This document shows, piece by piece, positions 8,881-18,332 of a DNA stretch of 64,000 bases (positions within the stretch are counted from its first letter, which is position 1; each line of letters begins with the position of its first letter). The notes beneath the pieces were generated by a model. That model saw only the letters and a list, made by a program, of their open reading frames with translations, did no database searches and was not told where the DNA came from. The position numbers and the translations under genes were made by a program. The DNA comes from Nevskia sp. (lineage in GTDB: Bacteria; Pseudomonadota; Gammaproteobacteria; Nevskiales; Nevskiaceae): NCBI GenBank assembly GCA_021732745.1, contig JAKFUK010000003.1:186001-250000 (forward strand), read 5' to 3'.

Positions 8881-9269
8881 GGCCGCTTGCGCTTGACGCG
8901 GTAGGGCGCAACCGGCTCGGCCGCTTGCAGGCCTTGAGTCCAGTCACGCTCCTGCATCGGCGGCTGATGGCGTTCGAGATTCAGACCTTCCGGGCAATCG
9001 GCGTAAAAGCGTTCGATGACATCGGCCAGCGATTCGCCGCGCGTCTCGATCGGCTCCATCACCACCCGATTGCCCTCCTTCCAGATCCGCACTTCAGTGC
9101 CGCTCATGCGGAATTCCTTGGGCAGGCGCACGGCTTGCGACGCGCCATTGGTGAACAGGCGCGCGGTCTTGCGTTCGCTGGTCGCGGCTTCGGCTGCGGC
9201 CTTGTCGGCACGGCTGATGCGCTTGCGATTGCCGCCAACAAGGGCGACGGGCGTGGAGACGGCTTTCAT
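8877..9269 (-). CDS. vapB: VapB-type antitoxin, AbrB/SpoVT-like DNA-binding fold
   Basis: 130-residue antitoxin, longer than the common 75-90 residues. An N-terminal basic extension (1-35) precedes the swapped-hairpin DNA-binding segment (TARLFTNGASQAVRLPKEFRM and GTEVRIWKEGNRVVMEP; about 36-75). The C-terminal tail, which would wrap around VapC, contains LADVIERFYADCP. The ATG at 9269 lies 18 nt downstream (in the transcribed direction) of a palindrome that may be its operator. The overlap with vapC (GTGA) supports co-expression. VapB/VapC complexes normally repress their own promoter. Confidence 0.9.
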   Translation of the reverse strand: MKAVSTPVALVGGNRKRISRADKAAAEAATSERKTARLFTNGASQAVRLPKEFRMSGTEVRIWKEGNRVVMEPIETRGESLADVIERFYADCPEGLNLERHQPPMQERDWTQGLQAAEPVAPYRVKRKRP

Positions 9270-9287
9270 GGCGGCTGCTCCGGGTGT

Positions 9288-9304
9288 CTATACGGGTTGT
9301 ATAG
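9288..9304. promoter_or_regulatory. Candidate VapB/VapBC operator
   Basis: CTATACGGGTTGTATAG is a perfect 6-bp inverted repeat with a 5-bp spacer, directly upstream of the vapB start. Size and place fit an operator bound by an AbrB-fold antitoxin dimer. The TATAC/GTATA arms may also contain part of a -10 element. Binding is inferred. Confidence 0.55.
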
Positions 9305-9340
9305 ATTACGCCGATGTGCCGGGCTGCTCCAGATGCAAGA

Positions 9341-9576
9341 AGCTTGTCTCACGCGGAGAACGCAGAGGACGCGGAGAACATCAACAGCGAGAAAAGCTCG
9401 GGAGCACGAAGGCACAAAGAACAGCAACTGCAAGGGCACAAAGAAAAAGCGAAAATCAATCAATTCTTTCTTTGTGTCCTTGCTTTTTACCTTTGTGCCT
9501 TTGTGCCCCGGAGCTTTTGCTTTTCTCGCCTTGGCTTTTCTCTGCGTCCTTTGCGTTCTCCGCGTGAGAAAAGCTT
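9341..9576. repeat. Nested palindromic repeat element E1 (outer family A, inner family B)
   Basis: Outer arms (about 9343-9379 and 9536-9571) carry TCACGCGGAGAACGCAGAGG and its near-complement ending CTCCGCGTGAGAA. Inside sits a second palindrome with arms rich in GGCACAAAG (from 9405) and CTTTGTGCC (to about 9510). The element would fold as one long hairpin. It fills the gap between the vapB promoter and the stop of the next gene. Family A recurs at 19016, 25021 and 49388. Confidence 0.85.
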
Positions 9577-9624
9577 TTGCCGCGAAACCGTCTCAACGAC
9601 CCATCGAGCAACGGCGATCGCGCT

Positions 9625-10236
9625 TCAGCGCCGAGCCTGCCCCAGTTCCCCCGCCACCGCCGCGCCCGCCGCTTCGATCAGCGGCAGGATGCGCCGCTCG
9701 GCCTCGGCGAGCTGTGCGTATTCATTCGACTGAAGGCGGAAATAGCGCGCGCCGTCGGCGAAATCGACTTGCAGGGTGGCGTTCGAATAGTTGCGCAACA
9801 GGTCGGCATAGGCATCCTGCTCGGCATAGACGCGCGACAGCTTCAGCAGGGTGTCGACCTTGATGCGCGGCAGCACCTGGGCGATGACGGCTGATTCGTA
9901 GGCTGCGCTCGAAAAGCGCACCGCCGCGCCGCGCGTGCGGGCTTCCTCGGGGTAGACGAACTCCTTGCTGGCCTCGTAGCGCTCGAGTGCTGCGCGAAAC
10001 GCTTCCGAGCTGCGATCCTGATACGGCAGCGCCTCGTCGATCGCCGCGCGATTGGCTTCCAGCTCCTGCGCCAGAGCGCCGAGCACGCTTTGCGTCAGTG
10101 CCGCCTTCTCGCGATCCTCGCGCCAGTTCTCGACGGTCAGCGCCAGCAGCACGCTGACGATGACCAGCGCCATCTCGAACAGGCTGCGGCCCAATCCAGC
10201 CCGCGTCGAACCGCCCCCGCTCACGTCCCCAGTCAC
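9625..10236 (-). CDS. Single-pass membrane protein of unknown function
   Basis: 203 residues. A short cytoplasmic N-terminus is followed by one membrane helix (about 19-36, [17 protein letters not shown]) ending in ENWREDRE, then a long helical, charge-rich domain. The helix-plus-ENWRED pattern resembles small uncharacterised membrane proteins of proteobacteria; no enzymatic motif is seen. Its ATG overlaps the tldD stop (ATGA), so it is co-translated with tldD, but nothing else links it to TldD function. Confidence 0.7.
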   Translation of the reverse strand: MTGDVSGGGSTRAGLGRSLFEMALVIVSVLLALTVENWREDREKAALTQSVLGALAQELEANRAAIDEALPYQDRSSEAFRAALERYEASKEFVYPEEARTRGAAVRFSSAAYESAVIAQVLPRIKVDTLLKLSRVYAEQDAYADLLRNYSNATLQVDFADGARYFRLQSNEYAQLAEAERRILPLIEAAGAAVAGELGQARR

Positions 10237-11675
10237 GTCTGCGTGCCGCCGACGGTCATGTTGTCGAGCCTGAGCGTCGGCTGGCCGACGCCCACCGGCA
10301 CGCTCTGGCCATCCTTGCCGCAGGTGCCGACCCCGGTGTCGAGCTTCAGGTCATTGCCGACCATCGACACCCGGCTCATCGCTTCCGGGCCGTTGCCGAT
10401 CAGGGTCGCGCCCTTCACCGGGCGGGTGACCTTGCCGTCCTCGATCAGGTAAGCCTCGCTGGCCGAAAAGCTGAAATTGCCGTTGGTGATGTCGACCTGG
10501 CCACCCGCGAAATTGACCGCGTAGAGCCCCTTCTTGACCGAAGCGATGATCTCGGCCGGATCGCTTTGCCCCGGCAGCATGTAGGTGTTGGTCATGCGCG
10601 GCATCGGCAGATGCGAGAACGATTCGCGGCGGCCGTTGCCGGTCGGGGCCATACCCATCAGCCGCGCGTTGAGCTTGTCCTGGATGTAGCCGCGCAATAT
10701 TCCCTTTTCGATCAAGGTGGTGCATTGGGTCGGCACGCCTTCGTCGTCGAGCGTCAGACTGCCGCGACGGCCGGGCAGCGTGCCGTCATCGACGATCGTG
10801 CACAGCTCGCTGGCCACTTTCTGGCCGATCCGCCCCGAATAGGCCGACGTGCCCTTGCGGTTGAAATCGCCTTCCAGGCCGTGGCCGACCGCTTCGTGCA
10901 GCAGGATGCCGGGCCAGCCATTGCCGAGGACGACCGTCATCGCACCGGCCGGTGCCGGGCCGGCTTCGAGCAGCATCAGCGCCTGGCGTACGGCTTCGGC
11001 GGCGAAACGCTCGGCCGCATCAGCGCCGAAGAAATCGCCGTAAGCGCCGCGACCGCCACCACCGCTGCCAGCCTGCTCGCGACGGCCGTTGTGTTCCGCG
11101 ATCACGGTGACATTCATGCGCACCAGCGGGCGCACGTCGGCGGCCAAGGTGCCGTCGGCGGCGGCGACCATGATGATGTCGTGCGTCGCGGCCAGCGACA
11201 CCATCACCTGAGTGATCCGCGGGTCGATGGCGCGGGCAGCCGCATCGGCGCGCTTCAGAAGCGCGAGCTTTTTCTCGGTCGGCCAGCTGTCCAGCGGGCT
11301 TTCCGCCGGGTACAGCGCCGGGCGGGAGGCGCGGGCGACATTGCCCAGCGAGCCGATCTGGCCCTGGCGGACGATCGCGGTGGCAGCACCCGAAGCGTCG
11401 ATCAGCGCCGGCAGGCTCAGTTCATCGGAGTACGCGAAGCCGGTCTTGTCGCCGCCGATGGCACGCACGCCCACACCTTGTTCCGTGTGATTGGCCCCAG
11501 ACTTGACGATGCCGTCCTCGAAGAACCAGGACTCCGACACCGAGTTCTGGAAGTACAGGTCGGCAGCGTCGATGCCCGGTTTCATGAGGCCGGACAGCAC
11601 GCGCTGGATCGAGCCCTGATCGAGCGCGGCGGGTTCGAGCAGGGTGGCGGTGGCAAGCGAAAGCGCAGTGGTCAT
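10233..11675 (-). CDS. tldD: Metalloprotease subunit TldD
   Basis: 480 residues, as in E. coli TldD (481). The TldD/TldE complex is a cytoplasmic metalloprotease that degrades unfolded peptides and helps mature some modified peptides (microcin B17) and degrade CcdA. The HExxxH zinc site is HEAVGH at residues 260-265, followed by the conserved glycine-rich C-terminal block. The ATG at 11675 was chosen to match family length; an upstream in-frame start would only add 14 atypical residues. It sits downstream of nit and yhdP, the normal gammaproteobacterial neighbourhood, but a large palindromic element separates it from nit. No tldE/pmbA is in the window. Confidence 0.93.
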   Translation of the reverse strand: MTTALSLATATLLEPAALDQGSIQRVLSGLMKPGIDAADLYFQNSVSESWFFEDGIVKSGANHTEQGVGVRAIGGDKTGFAYSDELSLPALIDASGAATAIVRQGQIGSLGNVARASRPALYPAESPLDSWPTEKKLALLKRADAAARAIDPRITQVMVSLAATHDIIMVAAADGTLAADVRPLVRMNVTVIAEHNGRREQAGSGGGGRGAYGDFFGADAAERFAAEAVRQALMLLEAGPAPAGAMTVVLGNGWPGILLHEAVGHGLEGDFNRKGTSAYSGRIGQKVASELCTIVDDGTLPGRRGSLTLDDEGVPTQCTTLIEKGILRGYIQDKLNARLMGMAPTGNGRRESFSHLPMPRMTNTYMLPGQSDPAEIIASVKKGLYAVNFAGGQVDITNGNFSFSASEAYLIEDGKVTRPVKGATLIGNGPEAMSRVSMVGNDLKLDTGVGTCGKDGQSVPVGVGQPTLRLDNMTVGGTQT

Positions 11676-11760
11676 CGGAAATCGGTGTCGGAATGCGAGG
11701 CGGCGAGGATAGGCCAAAACCTGCGGTTCCCGGGGTTGGCGTGCGTGGTCGACGACATCA

Positions 11761-12072
11761 AAAGCTCATTTAGCGCGGAGGTACTGCGACGACAGAAAGG
11801 ACGCGGAAAAGCCAAATTCGATACCGGCTCGTTGCAGCGCGGCGCGCCGTTCGACCGTCCGGACAGAAAAATCCGGAGCACAAAGGCACAAAGAACAGCA
11901 AAGGCAAGGACACAAAGGAAAAACAAAACATTGAGGTCTTCCTTTGTGCCCTTGCTTTTCACCTTTGTGCCTTTGTGCCCTGGATTTTTCTCTCATGAAA
12001 ACAATGCTCTATTGAAATCTTTGCCGTTCCGCGTCCTTTCTGTTGCCGCAGTACCTCCGCACTAAAAAAGCT
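11761..12072. repeat. Nested palindromic repeat element E2 (outer family C, inner family B)
   Basis: Outer arms at 11761-11813 and about 12018-12072 share GCGGAGGTACTGCG and ACAGAAAGGACGCGGAA as inverted copies. The inner palindrome (about 11866-11930 and 11938-11997) has the GGCACAAAG/CTTTGTGCC arms also found inside E1. The element lies between nit and tldD, genes on the same strand, so transcripts reading through would contain a hairpin of about 300 nt. The rest of the gap 11676-12094 shows no gene. Confidence 0.85.
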
Positions 12073-12094
12073 TTTGACGTTTCAGCCGCCCGCC

Positions 12095-12931
12095 TCAGAC
12101 CCCGATGCGCCGCTGCGACAGGTTCGGGAAACCGGCCCTGAGCGCATGCAGCGCAACCACATCGACGGCCGCGGTGGCAACACCTTCGCCGGCATCGACG
12201 CAGGCCAGCACTTCGCCCCAGGGTCCGACCACCATCGAATGGCCCCAAGTCTGGCGGCCGCCGGCATGAGTGCCGGTTTCGCCGGAGGCGATCACGTAGC
12301 ACTGGTTTTCGATCGCCCGGGCCCGCAGCAGGATTTCCCAGTGCGCCTCGCCGGTCTTGGCCGTGAACGCGGCCGGCACGCACAAGATTTCCGCGCCCAA
12401 CGCCGCCAGTTGCCGGTACAACTCGGGAAAGCGGACGTCGTAGCACACGCTCAAACCCAGCTTGCCGGCCGGGGTGTCGATCACCGTGAAGCCGTCCGCA
12501 GCACCTTGGGCGATGGTTTTCGATTCTCGATAGCGCTCGCCGCTGGCGCTCGGCACGTCGACATCGAACAGGTGGATCTTGTCGTAGCGCGCCACCTGCG
12601 CGCCGCTGGCATCGAACACCAGATTCGCGGCCCAGACCCGGCCCGGGTCGCCATCCACCGCCACCGGCACGGTGCCGGCCACGATCCACAAGCCCAACTT
12701 CTGTGCGGTTTCCGCCAGCCAGTCCTGGATCGGGCCGCGGCCGAACGGTTCAGCGAAGGCCAGCTTGTCGGTGTCGCGCGCACCCATGATCGCGAAGTTT
12801 TCCGGCAGTGCGGCCAGCACGGCACCGGCGTCGCGGGCGTCGCGCAAAAGGCGCGCGGCGGTGGCCAGGTTGTCGGCGACCACGGCGGTCGAGTTCATCT
12901 GCACGGCGGCAATCAAGGTCGTCTCAGCCAT
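12095..12931 (-). CDS. Nitrilase-superfamily amidase (Nit1-like, deaminated glutathione amidase type)
   Basis: 278-residue carbon-nitrogen hydrolase. The catalytic triad is visible: Glu44 in LPENF, Lys118 in RYDKIHLFD and Cys163 in GLSVCYDVRFPELYR. The DKIHLFDVD and RFPELYR blocks match the Nit1/Nit2 group that repairs deaminated glutathione, so that role is likely but inferred. The ATG at 12931 was chosen because the conserved core starts right after it (ETTLIAAVQM); a start 9 nt upstream is possible. It overlaps the yhdP stop by 8 nt, so both are co-translated. Confidence 0.88.
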   Translation of the reverse strand: MAETTLIAAVQMNSTAVVADNLATAARLLRDARDAGAVLAALPENFAIMGARDTDKLAFAEPFGRGPIQDWLAETAQKLGLWIVAGTVPVAVDGDPGRVWAANLVFDASGAQVARYDKIHLFDVDVPSASGERYRESKTIAQGAADGFTVIDTPAGKLGLSVCYDVRFPELYRQLAALGAEILCVPAAFTAKTGEAHWEILLRARAIENQCYVIASGETGTHAGGRQTWGHSMVVGPWGEVLACVDAGEGVATAAVDVVALHALRAGFPNLSQRRIGV

Positions 12932-15900
12932 GGGCGGCATCCGGTGGTGAAGTGGGTGCAGGCGGATCGCCGCCTTGCAGCACGGTGGGGTCGTCCCAGC
13001 TACCGGTGACACGGTAGCTGAAGCTGCCAAGCTGGTTGAACGGCTTGTCGAACAATTGCTGGGCCACCAGCACGATGCCGCCGGCGATCGGCCCGCCGAG
13101 CAAGGTCGCGCCGATCGTCACACCGGTGGAGATATCCGGGAACACGGTGACTTTCTGGTCGTAGTCGCGGGCAGCGAGCCCGATGCGGCCACGCATTTCG
13201 ATCTTCAGCGACGGGCTGTCGATATTCAGATCATCGGTCACGGCATTGCCGTCGGCGAGCGTGAAGCTGCCCTTGAGCTTGTCGAAACCCAGGCCATCGG
13301 CGACCACGTCCTTGAAATCGAACAGCAGACGGCGCGGCAGCGCATAGAGATTGACCAGCCCGAGCACCCGCCCCGCCCCCGGCTCCACGGCCTTGAGCGC
13401 GCCGCGCTTGACGTTGATGGCGATGTCGCCCGTGGCCTGCGACAGCTCCAGTCCGGCCGGTACCCGGGGCCAGACCACGTTGCCGCTGAAATGGGCGTCC
13501 TCGGCGGTGAGATTCGGCGTATAGCCGAACACCCGCAGCACGTCGCCGATGGCGTCGGACTTCACGTCGAAATTCAGTTCCGCACTCGAAGCCGCCGCGC
13601 GACGCAGCCAGTTGCCGCTGGCCTGGCCATCGAGCCGTCCCCCGGCGACGCTCAAACGGTCGATGCGCTGGCCGTCCGCCACCCGGATGGTGGACACCTG
13701 CAAATGTCCGAGCACAACACCGCCCAGGCTCAAAGCGCCTGCGTCGACGTCAAAAACCGGCGCGCGGGTGGGATCGAAGGGCGAATCCGGCGGCGCGACG
13801 CCGGCTTGCGAGGGCGGCAGCGGCGGCAGGGCGTCGAGCGCCAGGGTGTCGAAACGGGCGACGACACTGCCGCCGTTCTCCGGCTGCCAGTCGACGGTGC
13901 CGGTGGCCGCGCCTTCCGCACGCAGCCGAATGCCGGTGCCGACACCACTGGGCAGCGCCAGCAGGCGCGTCGGCCCGAAAGTCCAGCGCCGCAGGCTGGT
14001 TTTCTGCGCGGTGACATCGGCGCGCAGGAACGGCGGGCCGGCCGTGCCGCCGTTGCCATTGGCGGCGGCGATCACCGCGATCCAGCCCGCAAGATCCAGT
14101 GTTTCCGGCGTGCCGCTGATCACCAGGCCATCAGCGTCGGCGCGTGGATAGTCGACACCCGCGCCGAGCGCGGCTTCCACACCGCGCGTCTGGCCGACGC
14201 CGGTATCCGCCGCGTCGCCGAAGCGAATGCCGAGCCTGACTTCATCCGCCACCGCGATCTTCAGCCGCGTGGTTCCGGCCTCGCCAGCCAGTTCCAGATG
14301 CAGCGGCAGCGCCGAGCCCGCGGTCTTGGCAATCGGCGGCGGCAAGCTTGACGTCACCCCTTGCAGATCGCTGTCGATCGACAGCCGCCCGGCTTCCGGC
14401 CCGCCCAGCGGCAGCCGCAGGCGAGCCGCTGTCTCGCCGCTCAGGCCGCTGCGCAGCCAGGCCGGCACGTAGACCGCCGACAGGCCCTCGTCGCGTCCCG
14501 GTTGCAGGCTGAATTCGCCGAGCAGCACCGGGTCCGGCTTGCCGGTTTCGGTGACGATGCGGGCGCTCAGCGCGGTGTCGTAAAGCATCGCGGTGAGCCT
14601 GTCGGCGGCGACCGACTTGCCGTAGGCGAGTTGTCCGCGCAGCTCGCGCAGCGGTTCGGCCATGCCGCGTACGGTCAGGCGCACGCCGTCGACCCTCAAG
14701 CTGCCGGTGGCATCGACCGGCGGCTGGGGAATGTTCAAGGGAATCCGCAGCTTGAGATCACCGCTGACCGGCCCGCTGGCCTCGGTGCGGCTGATCAGCC
14801 CGCTCAGCCGGGTTTTCAGCGGCGAATCGCGGAACAACTGGTAGAGCTGGGCGGCGTCGCCGCTGAAATCGGCGTCAAGCGCAAGGTCGGCAGCGGCGAA
14901 ATCGGCGATCCGGGCATCGAGCCGACTGACCGCCAAACCGCTGACGCTGCCTTCGCGGCCGAGGATATCGAGACCGTTGTCGTGGAATACCAGCTGCGCG
15001 GCAATGCCTTCGGCCGCCGGCCAGTCGCGCGCGAAAGCCAGCACCGCGTCTTCCACATCGAGCGTCAGCCGCCACGGCAGGGTCGGGCGATTGTTGGCAT
15101 CGCGCGGCGTCAGCGGGGCGTCGATCAGCAGCCGGCCACCGGTCACCCGCGCTTGCAGGATGGCCCGCTCCAGCCAGGCGCGACTGTTCGGCCCCCAGTT
15201 TTTCGGCATCCAGGGCTTGAGCGCGGCCACGGCATCGGACTTGAGGCCCAGATCGAGCCGCAGGTCGGGCACCGTGCCGTCCGGATACAAGGTCAGCCGC
15301 AGCGCGCCTTGCGCGGCGCTGCTGCCCAGGCGCAAGGCGATGGCCGGTGCGTCGATGCGCCAGACGTCGCTTGCTCGCGACCAATGCAGGTCACCAGTGA
15401 CATCGTCGATCGGCAGCGGCTGTTCAAAAGCTTTCGGCAGTCGCAGTTGCAGCGGCGTGCCGGTGAGCCGGATCACACCGCTGTCGATGCCGCCTTCCAG
15501 CGTGCCGTTCAGACCGGCGAAACCCGGTTCCTCGCCCTTGCTGGCCATGCCCAGCGCGATCAGCTTTGCAGTCGCGGCAAGCGTTTGCGGGGAGGCGGCG
15601 CTACGAGTAAGGCGCAGAGCGGCCAGGTCGCCCCGCAGATCGCCCAGACGCGCCATCTTCGGCGGCAGCGCGCGAACCACGCCGAGCCAGGGCGCGAGAT
15701 CATCGAGCCTGAGCAGCGGCGCGATCAGGGTCTGGCTGCCGTCGGCGGCGTGCGTGGCGGTCAGGCCGTCGAGCTGCCACGCGCCGCGCGCGCCGCTCAG
15801 GCCGGCGCTCGGCAGTTGCAGCCGCCAGCCGCCATCGACCGGTTCAAGCTGGGCGCGGATATCGACCGCCGCCGCGCTGGCCAGCGCGTCGCCATCGAGC

Positions 15901-16745
15901 CGGGCCGACACACTGCCGGCGCGCAGGCGCAGGCTCGAAGCACCGAGCCGGCCGGCGTCGATCGCGCCGCTGGCATCGAGCTGGGCATCGTCCAGCCGCA
16001 GCAGCGCGCCGGGCTGCAAATGCGCCGCCAGCCAGGGCCAGCCGGCCAAATCTTCGACATCGAAGGACCAACGGCCGTGCAAGGTGCTGCGATCGGCAAG
16101 GCTGCCGTCGAGCTGGGCATTGACCTGCACGCGGCGGGCGATGTCGGCAGGCGGCAGCAGCAGGGCGTCGACGCGGTAACCGGCGCGGCCGTGTTGCAGG
16201 GTGGCGTGATCGACCAGCACCGCCAGCGGCGGCTGATCGCCAAGCCGGGCATCGCGCAGGCTGAGGCGCACCGCATGCAGGCGCAGTTGCGCGTAGCGGG
16301 CCAACGCGTCGAGCCGCGCGGGGTCGCGGCCGCCGGCCAGATTGACGCCATCAAGGCGAATCCGGCCATCGAGGTCGATCTGCACGCCGAGCTGCACGCC
16401 GTCGATCTCGACGCGGTCCGGCGTGCGCGGGCCGGTGACGAGGCGCGTCGGGCTCAGGCCCAGACGAATGCGCCGCGCAGCGAGCAGCGGCGCACCGCGA
16501 TCATCGAGCAGGGCGACTTCGCGCAGGTCCAGCGTCGGCCGCAGGCCGCTCCAGGTCAGCGCCATCGAACCCACCCGGGCCGGATGGCCGACTGCCTTGG
16601 CAACCGCGTTTTCAAGATCGTGGCGGTAGCCGGGCACCGAATCGATCAGCAGCGCGAAGCCGGCGCTGATCGCGGCGGCGGCGACGGTCAGCACCGCCAG
16701 CACCGTGATCAGGCGCGTCCACCAGCGCTTGGCAGTCCGCTTCAT
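12924..16745 (-). CDS. yhdP: YhdP-family AsmA-like protein, inner membrane anchored
   Basis: 1273 residues, the family's usual size. One N-terminal membrane helix (about 12-34, LITVLAVLTVAAAAISAGFAL) anchors a very long periplasmic domain of repeated beta segments. In E. coli, YhdP with TamB and YdbH spans the periplasm and carries phospholipids to the outer membrane. The C-terminal part (ITGDIAINVKRG-like segment, then SGAGRVLGLVNLYALPRRL-type sequence and DFxDV) is the best conserved region. It lies between rng and nit, as in many gammaproteobacteria. Confidence 0.9.
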   Translation of the reverse strand: MKRTAKRWWTRLITVLAVLTVAAAAISAGFALLIDSVPGYRHDLENAVAKAVGHPARVGSMALTWSGLRPTLDLREVALLDDRGAPLLAARRIRLGLSPTRLVTGPRTPDRVEIDGVQLGVQIDLDGRIRLDGVNLAGGRDPARLDALARYAQLRLHAVRLSLRDARLGDQPPLAVLVDHATLQHGRAGYRVDALLLPPADIARRVQVNAQLDGSLADRSTLHGRWSFDVEDLAGWPWLAAHLQPGALLRLDDAQLDASGAIDAGRLGASSLRLRAGSVSARLDGDALASAAAVDIRAQLEPVDGGWRLQLPSAGLSGARGAWQLDGLTATHAADGSQTLIAPLLRLDDLAPWLGVVRALPPKMARLGDLRGDLAALRLTRSAASPQTLAATAKLIALGMASKGEEPGFAGLNGTLEGGIDSGVIRLTGTPLQLRLPKAFEQPLPIDDVTGDLHWSRASDVWRIDAPAIALRLGSSAAQGALRLTLYPDGTVPDLRLDLGLKSDAVAALKPWMPKNWGPNSRAWLERAILQARVTGGRLLIDAPLTPRDANNRPTLPWRLTLDVEDAVLAFARDWPAAEGIAAQLVFHDNGLDILGREGSVSGLAVSRLDARIADFAAADLALDADFSGDAAQLYQLFRDSPLKTRLSGLISRTEASGPVSGDLKLRIPLNIPQPPVDATGSLRVDGVRLTVRGMAEPLRELRGQLAYGKSVAADRLTAMLYDTALSARIVTETGKPDPVLLGEFSLQPGRDEGLSAVYVPAWLRSGLSGETAARLRLPLGGPEAGRLSIDSDLQGVTSSLPPPIAKTAGSALPLHLELAGEAGTTRLKIAVADEVRLGIRFGDAADTGVGQTRGVEAALGAGVDYPRADADGLVISGTPETLDLAGWIAVIAAANGNGGTAGPPFLRADVTAQKTSLRRWTFGPTRLLALPSGVGTGIRLRAEGAATGTVDWQPENGGSVVARFDTLALDALPPLPPSQAGVAPPDSPFDPTRAPVFDVDAGALSLGGVVLGHLQVSTIRVADGQRIDRLSVAGGRLDGQASGNWLRRAAASSAELNFDVKSDAIGDVLRVFGYTPNLTAEDAHFSGNVVWPRVPAGLELSQATGDIAINVKRGALKAVEPGAGRVLGLVNLYALPRRLLFDFKDVVADGLGFDKLKGSFTLADGNAVTDDLNIDSPSLKIEMRGRIGLAARDYDQKVTVFPDISTGVTIGATLLGGPIAGGIVLVAQQLFDKPFNQLGSFSYRVTGSWDDPTVLQGGDPPAPTSPPDAAHG

Positions 16746-16764
16746 GCTTCGCTGTCGCTCAGCA

Positions 16765-16862
16765 GGCTTCCAGTTGCCAGTTGCCGGTTTCCAGAGCAGC
16801 GGGTGAGCGCTGCCGTGCCGCTTTTGCTACTTCTGGAAACTGGAAACGAACAACTGGAAACT
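16765..16862. repeat. Imperfect palindromic repeat of CCAGTT/AACTGG type
   Basis: The left part (CTTCCAGTTGCCAGTTGCCG, then GTTTCCAGA) faces a right part rich in TCTGGAAACTGGAAACG and AACTGGAAACTG. The two halves are imperfect reverse complements and could pair. It fills the gap between rng and yhdP. The arm sequence differs from the E1-E6 elements. Confidence 0.6.
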
Positions 16863-16869
16863 GCTTCCC

Positions 16870-18327
16870 TCACACCGGCACCACGTCGAAGGTTTCCTGC
16901 GAGTAATGCGATTCCGGTTGCAGCTTGATCGGTCGCTTGAGGCTGGCTTCGAGTTCCGCCAGACCACCGCTCTGCTCTTCCTGCAAGCGCTCGATCACCT
17001 TCGGGCTGGCCAGCACCAGGAAAGCCTTGGGCTCGTACATGCGCGCCGCGCGCTGCACTTCGCGGGCGATCTCGTGGCAGATGGTTTCCACGGTCTTCAC
17101 CACGCCACGACCTTCGCAGGTCGGGCAGGGCTCGCACAGGATGTGGCCCAGGCTTTCGCGGGTGCGCTTGCGGGTCATCTCGACCAACCCCAGCGGGCTG
17201 AACGGATAGACGTGGGTGCGCGCCGAATCCCGCGCGATTTCCTTTTCCAGCGTCCGCAGCACCTGGGTGCGGTGCTCATCCAGCTTCATGTCGATGAAGT
17301 CGATGATGATGATGCCGCCCAGATTGCGCAGCCGCAGTTGCCGGGCAATGGTGCCGGCGGCTTCGAGATTGGTCTTGAGGATGGTTTCCTCAAGGTTCCG
17401 GTGGCCGGTGAAAGCGCCGGTGTTGATGTCGATGGTGGTCATCGCTTCGGTCTGGTCGATGATCAGATGACCGCCGGACTTCAGATCGACCTTGCGATCC
17501 AGCGCCCGGTTCAGCTCGTCTTCCACCCCGTACAAATCGAAAATCGGCGCATGGCCGGTATAGGCCTCGATCTTCGCTGCCGCCGACGGCACGAACACCT
17601 TGGCGAACTGCTGGACCCGGCGCGCTTCCTCGACGTTGTCGATGCGGATGCGCTCGACCGCGGTGCCCAGCAGATCGCGCAGCACCCGCATCGACAGCGG
17701 CAGGTCGCCGTGCACCAGATGCCCGGGCTTGGCGAACTGCGTCTGCTGGTTGACGCTGACCCAGAGCCGGGTCAAAAAACCGAGATCGGCGTGCAGCGCT
17801 TCCTCGTCCGCGCCTTCAGCGGCGGTGCGGGCGATGACACCCCAGTTCGGCGACAGATCGGGAACGATTTTTTCCAGAATCACTTTCAGCCGCGCCCGCT
17901 CGGCATCGTCCTCGATGCGGGCGGAAACGCCGACATGCTTCTCGAACGGCATCAGCACCAGATAGCGCGAGGGAATCGACAGCAGGGTGGTCAGCCGCGC
18001 GCCCTTGGTGCCCATCGGATCCTTCAGGATCTGCACCAGCACTTCCTTGCCTTCATGCAGCAGCCGCTCGACCGGCGGCAGCGGCTGGCCGTTTTGATCA
18101 GCGCCGATCATGTCGGCAACGTGCAGGAAGGCGGTGCGATCCAGGCCTAAGTCGACAAACGCCGCCTGCATGCCCGGCAGCACGCGGACCACGGTGCCCT
18201 TATAGATGTTGCCGACCAGACCATGGCGCTGGGCGCGCTGGACATAGATTTCCTGCGTCGCGCCACCTTCGACCAGCGCCACGCGGGTTTCCTGCGGGCC
18301 GATGTTGACGAGGATTTCGGTGCTCAT
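16870..18327 (-). CDS. rng: Ribonuclease G
   Basis: 485 residues, the length of RNase G rather than the longer RNase E. It is an endoribonuclease that matures the 5' end of 16S rRNA and takes part in mRNA decay. The N-terminal S1 domain (about 35-125, VGNIYKGTVVRVLPGMQAAF), the catalytic acid site (FIDMKLDEHR region), and the zinc-link CEPCPTCEGRG near residues 405-415 are visible. It follows maf with a 5-nt gap, the normal maf-rng arrangement. The C-terminus lacks the degradosome scaffold typical of RNase E. Confidence 0.95.
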   Translation of the reverse strand: MSTEILVNIGPQETRVALVEGGATQEIYVQRAQRHGLVGNIYKGTVVRVLPGMQAAFVDLGLDRTAFLHVADMIGADQNGQPLPPVERLLHEGKEVLVQILKDPMGTKGARLTTLLSIPSRYLVLMPFEKHVGVSARIEDDAERARLKVILEKIVPDLSPNWGVIARTAAEGADEEALHADLGFLTRLWVSVNQQTQFAKPGHLVHGDLPLSMRVLRDLLGTAVERIRIDNVEEARRVQQFAKVFVPSAAAKIEAYTGHAPIFDLYGVEDELNRALDRKVDLKSGGHLIIDQTEAMTTIDINTGAFTGHRNLEETILKTNLEAAGTIARQLRLRNLGGIIIIDFIDMKLDEHRTQVLRTLEKEIARDSARTHVYPFSPLGLVEMTRKRTRESLGHILCEPCPTCEGRGVVKTVETICHEIAREVQRAARMYEPKAFLVLASPKVIERLQEEQSGGLAELEASLKRPIKLQPESHYSQETFDVVPV

Positions 18328-18332
18328 CGTCG

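Noticed and set aside
9305..9624. Short peptides with LTRRTQRTRRT or HAENAEDAE sequence at several places
   Set aside because: They are translations of the family A palindromic repeats, not genes.
14361..16928. Long plus-strand open frame of 855 codons
   Set aside because: Antisense to yhdP, whose length and context are conserved; the antisense product has no recognisable motif.
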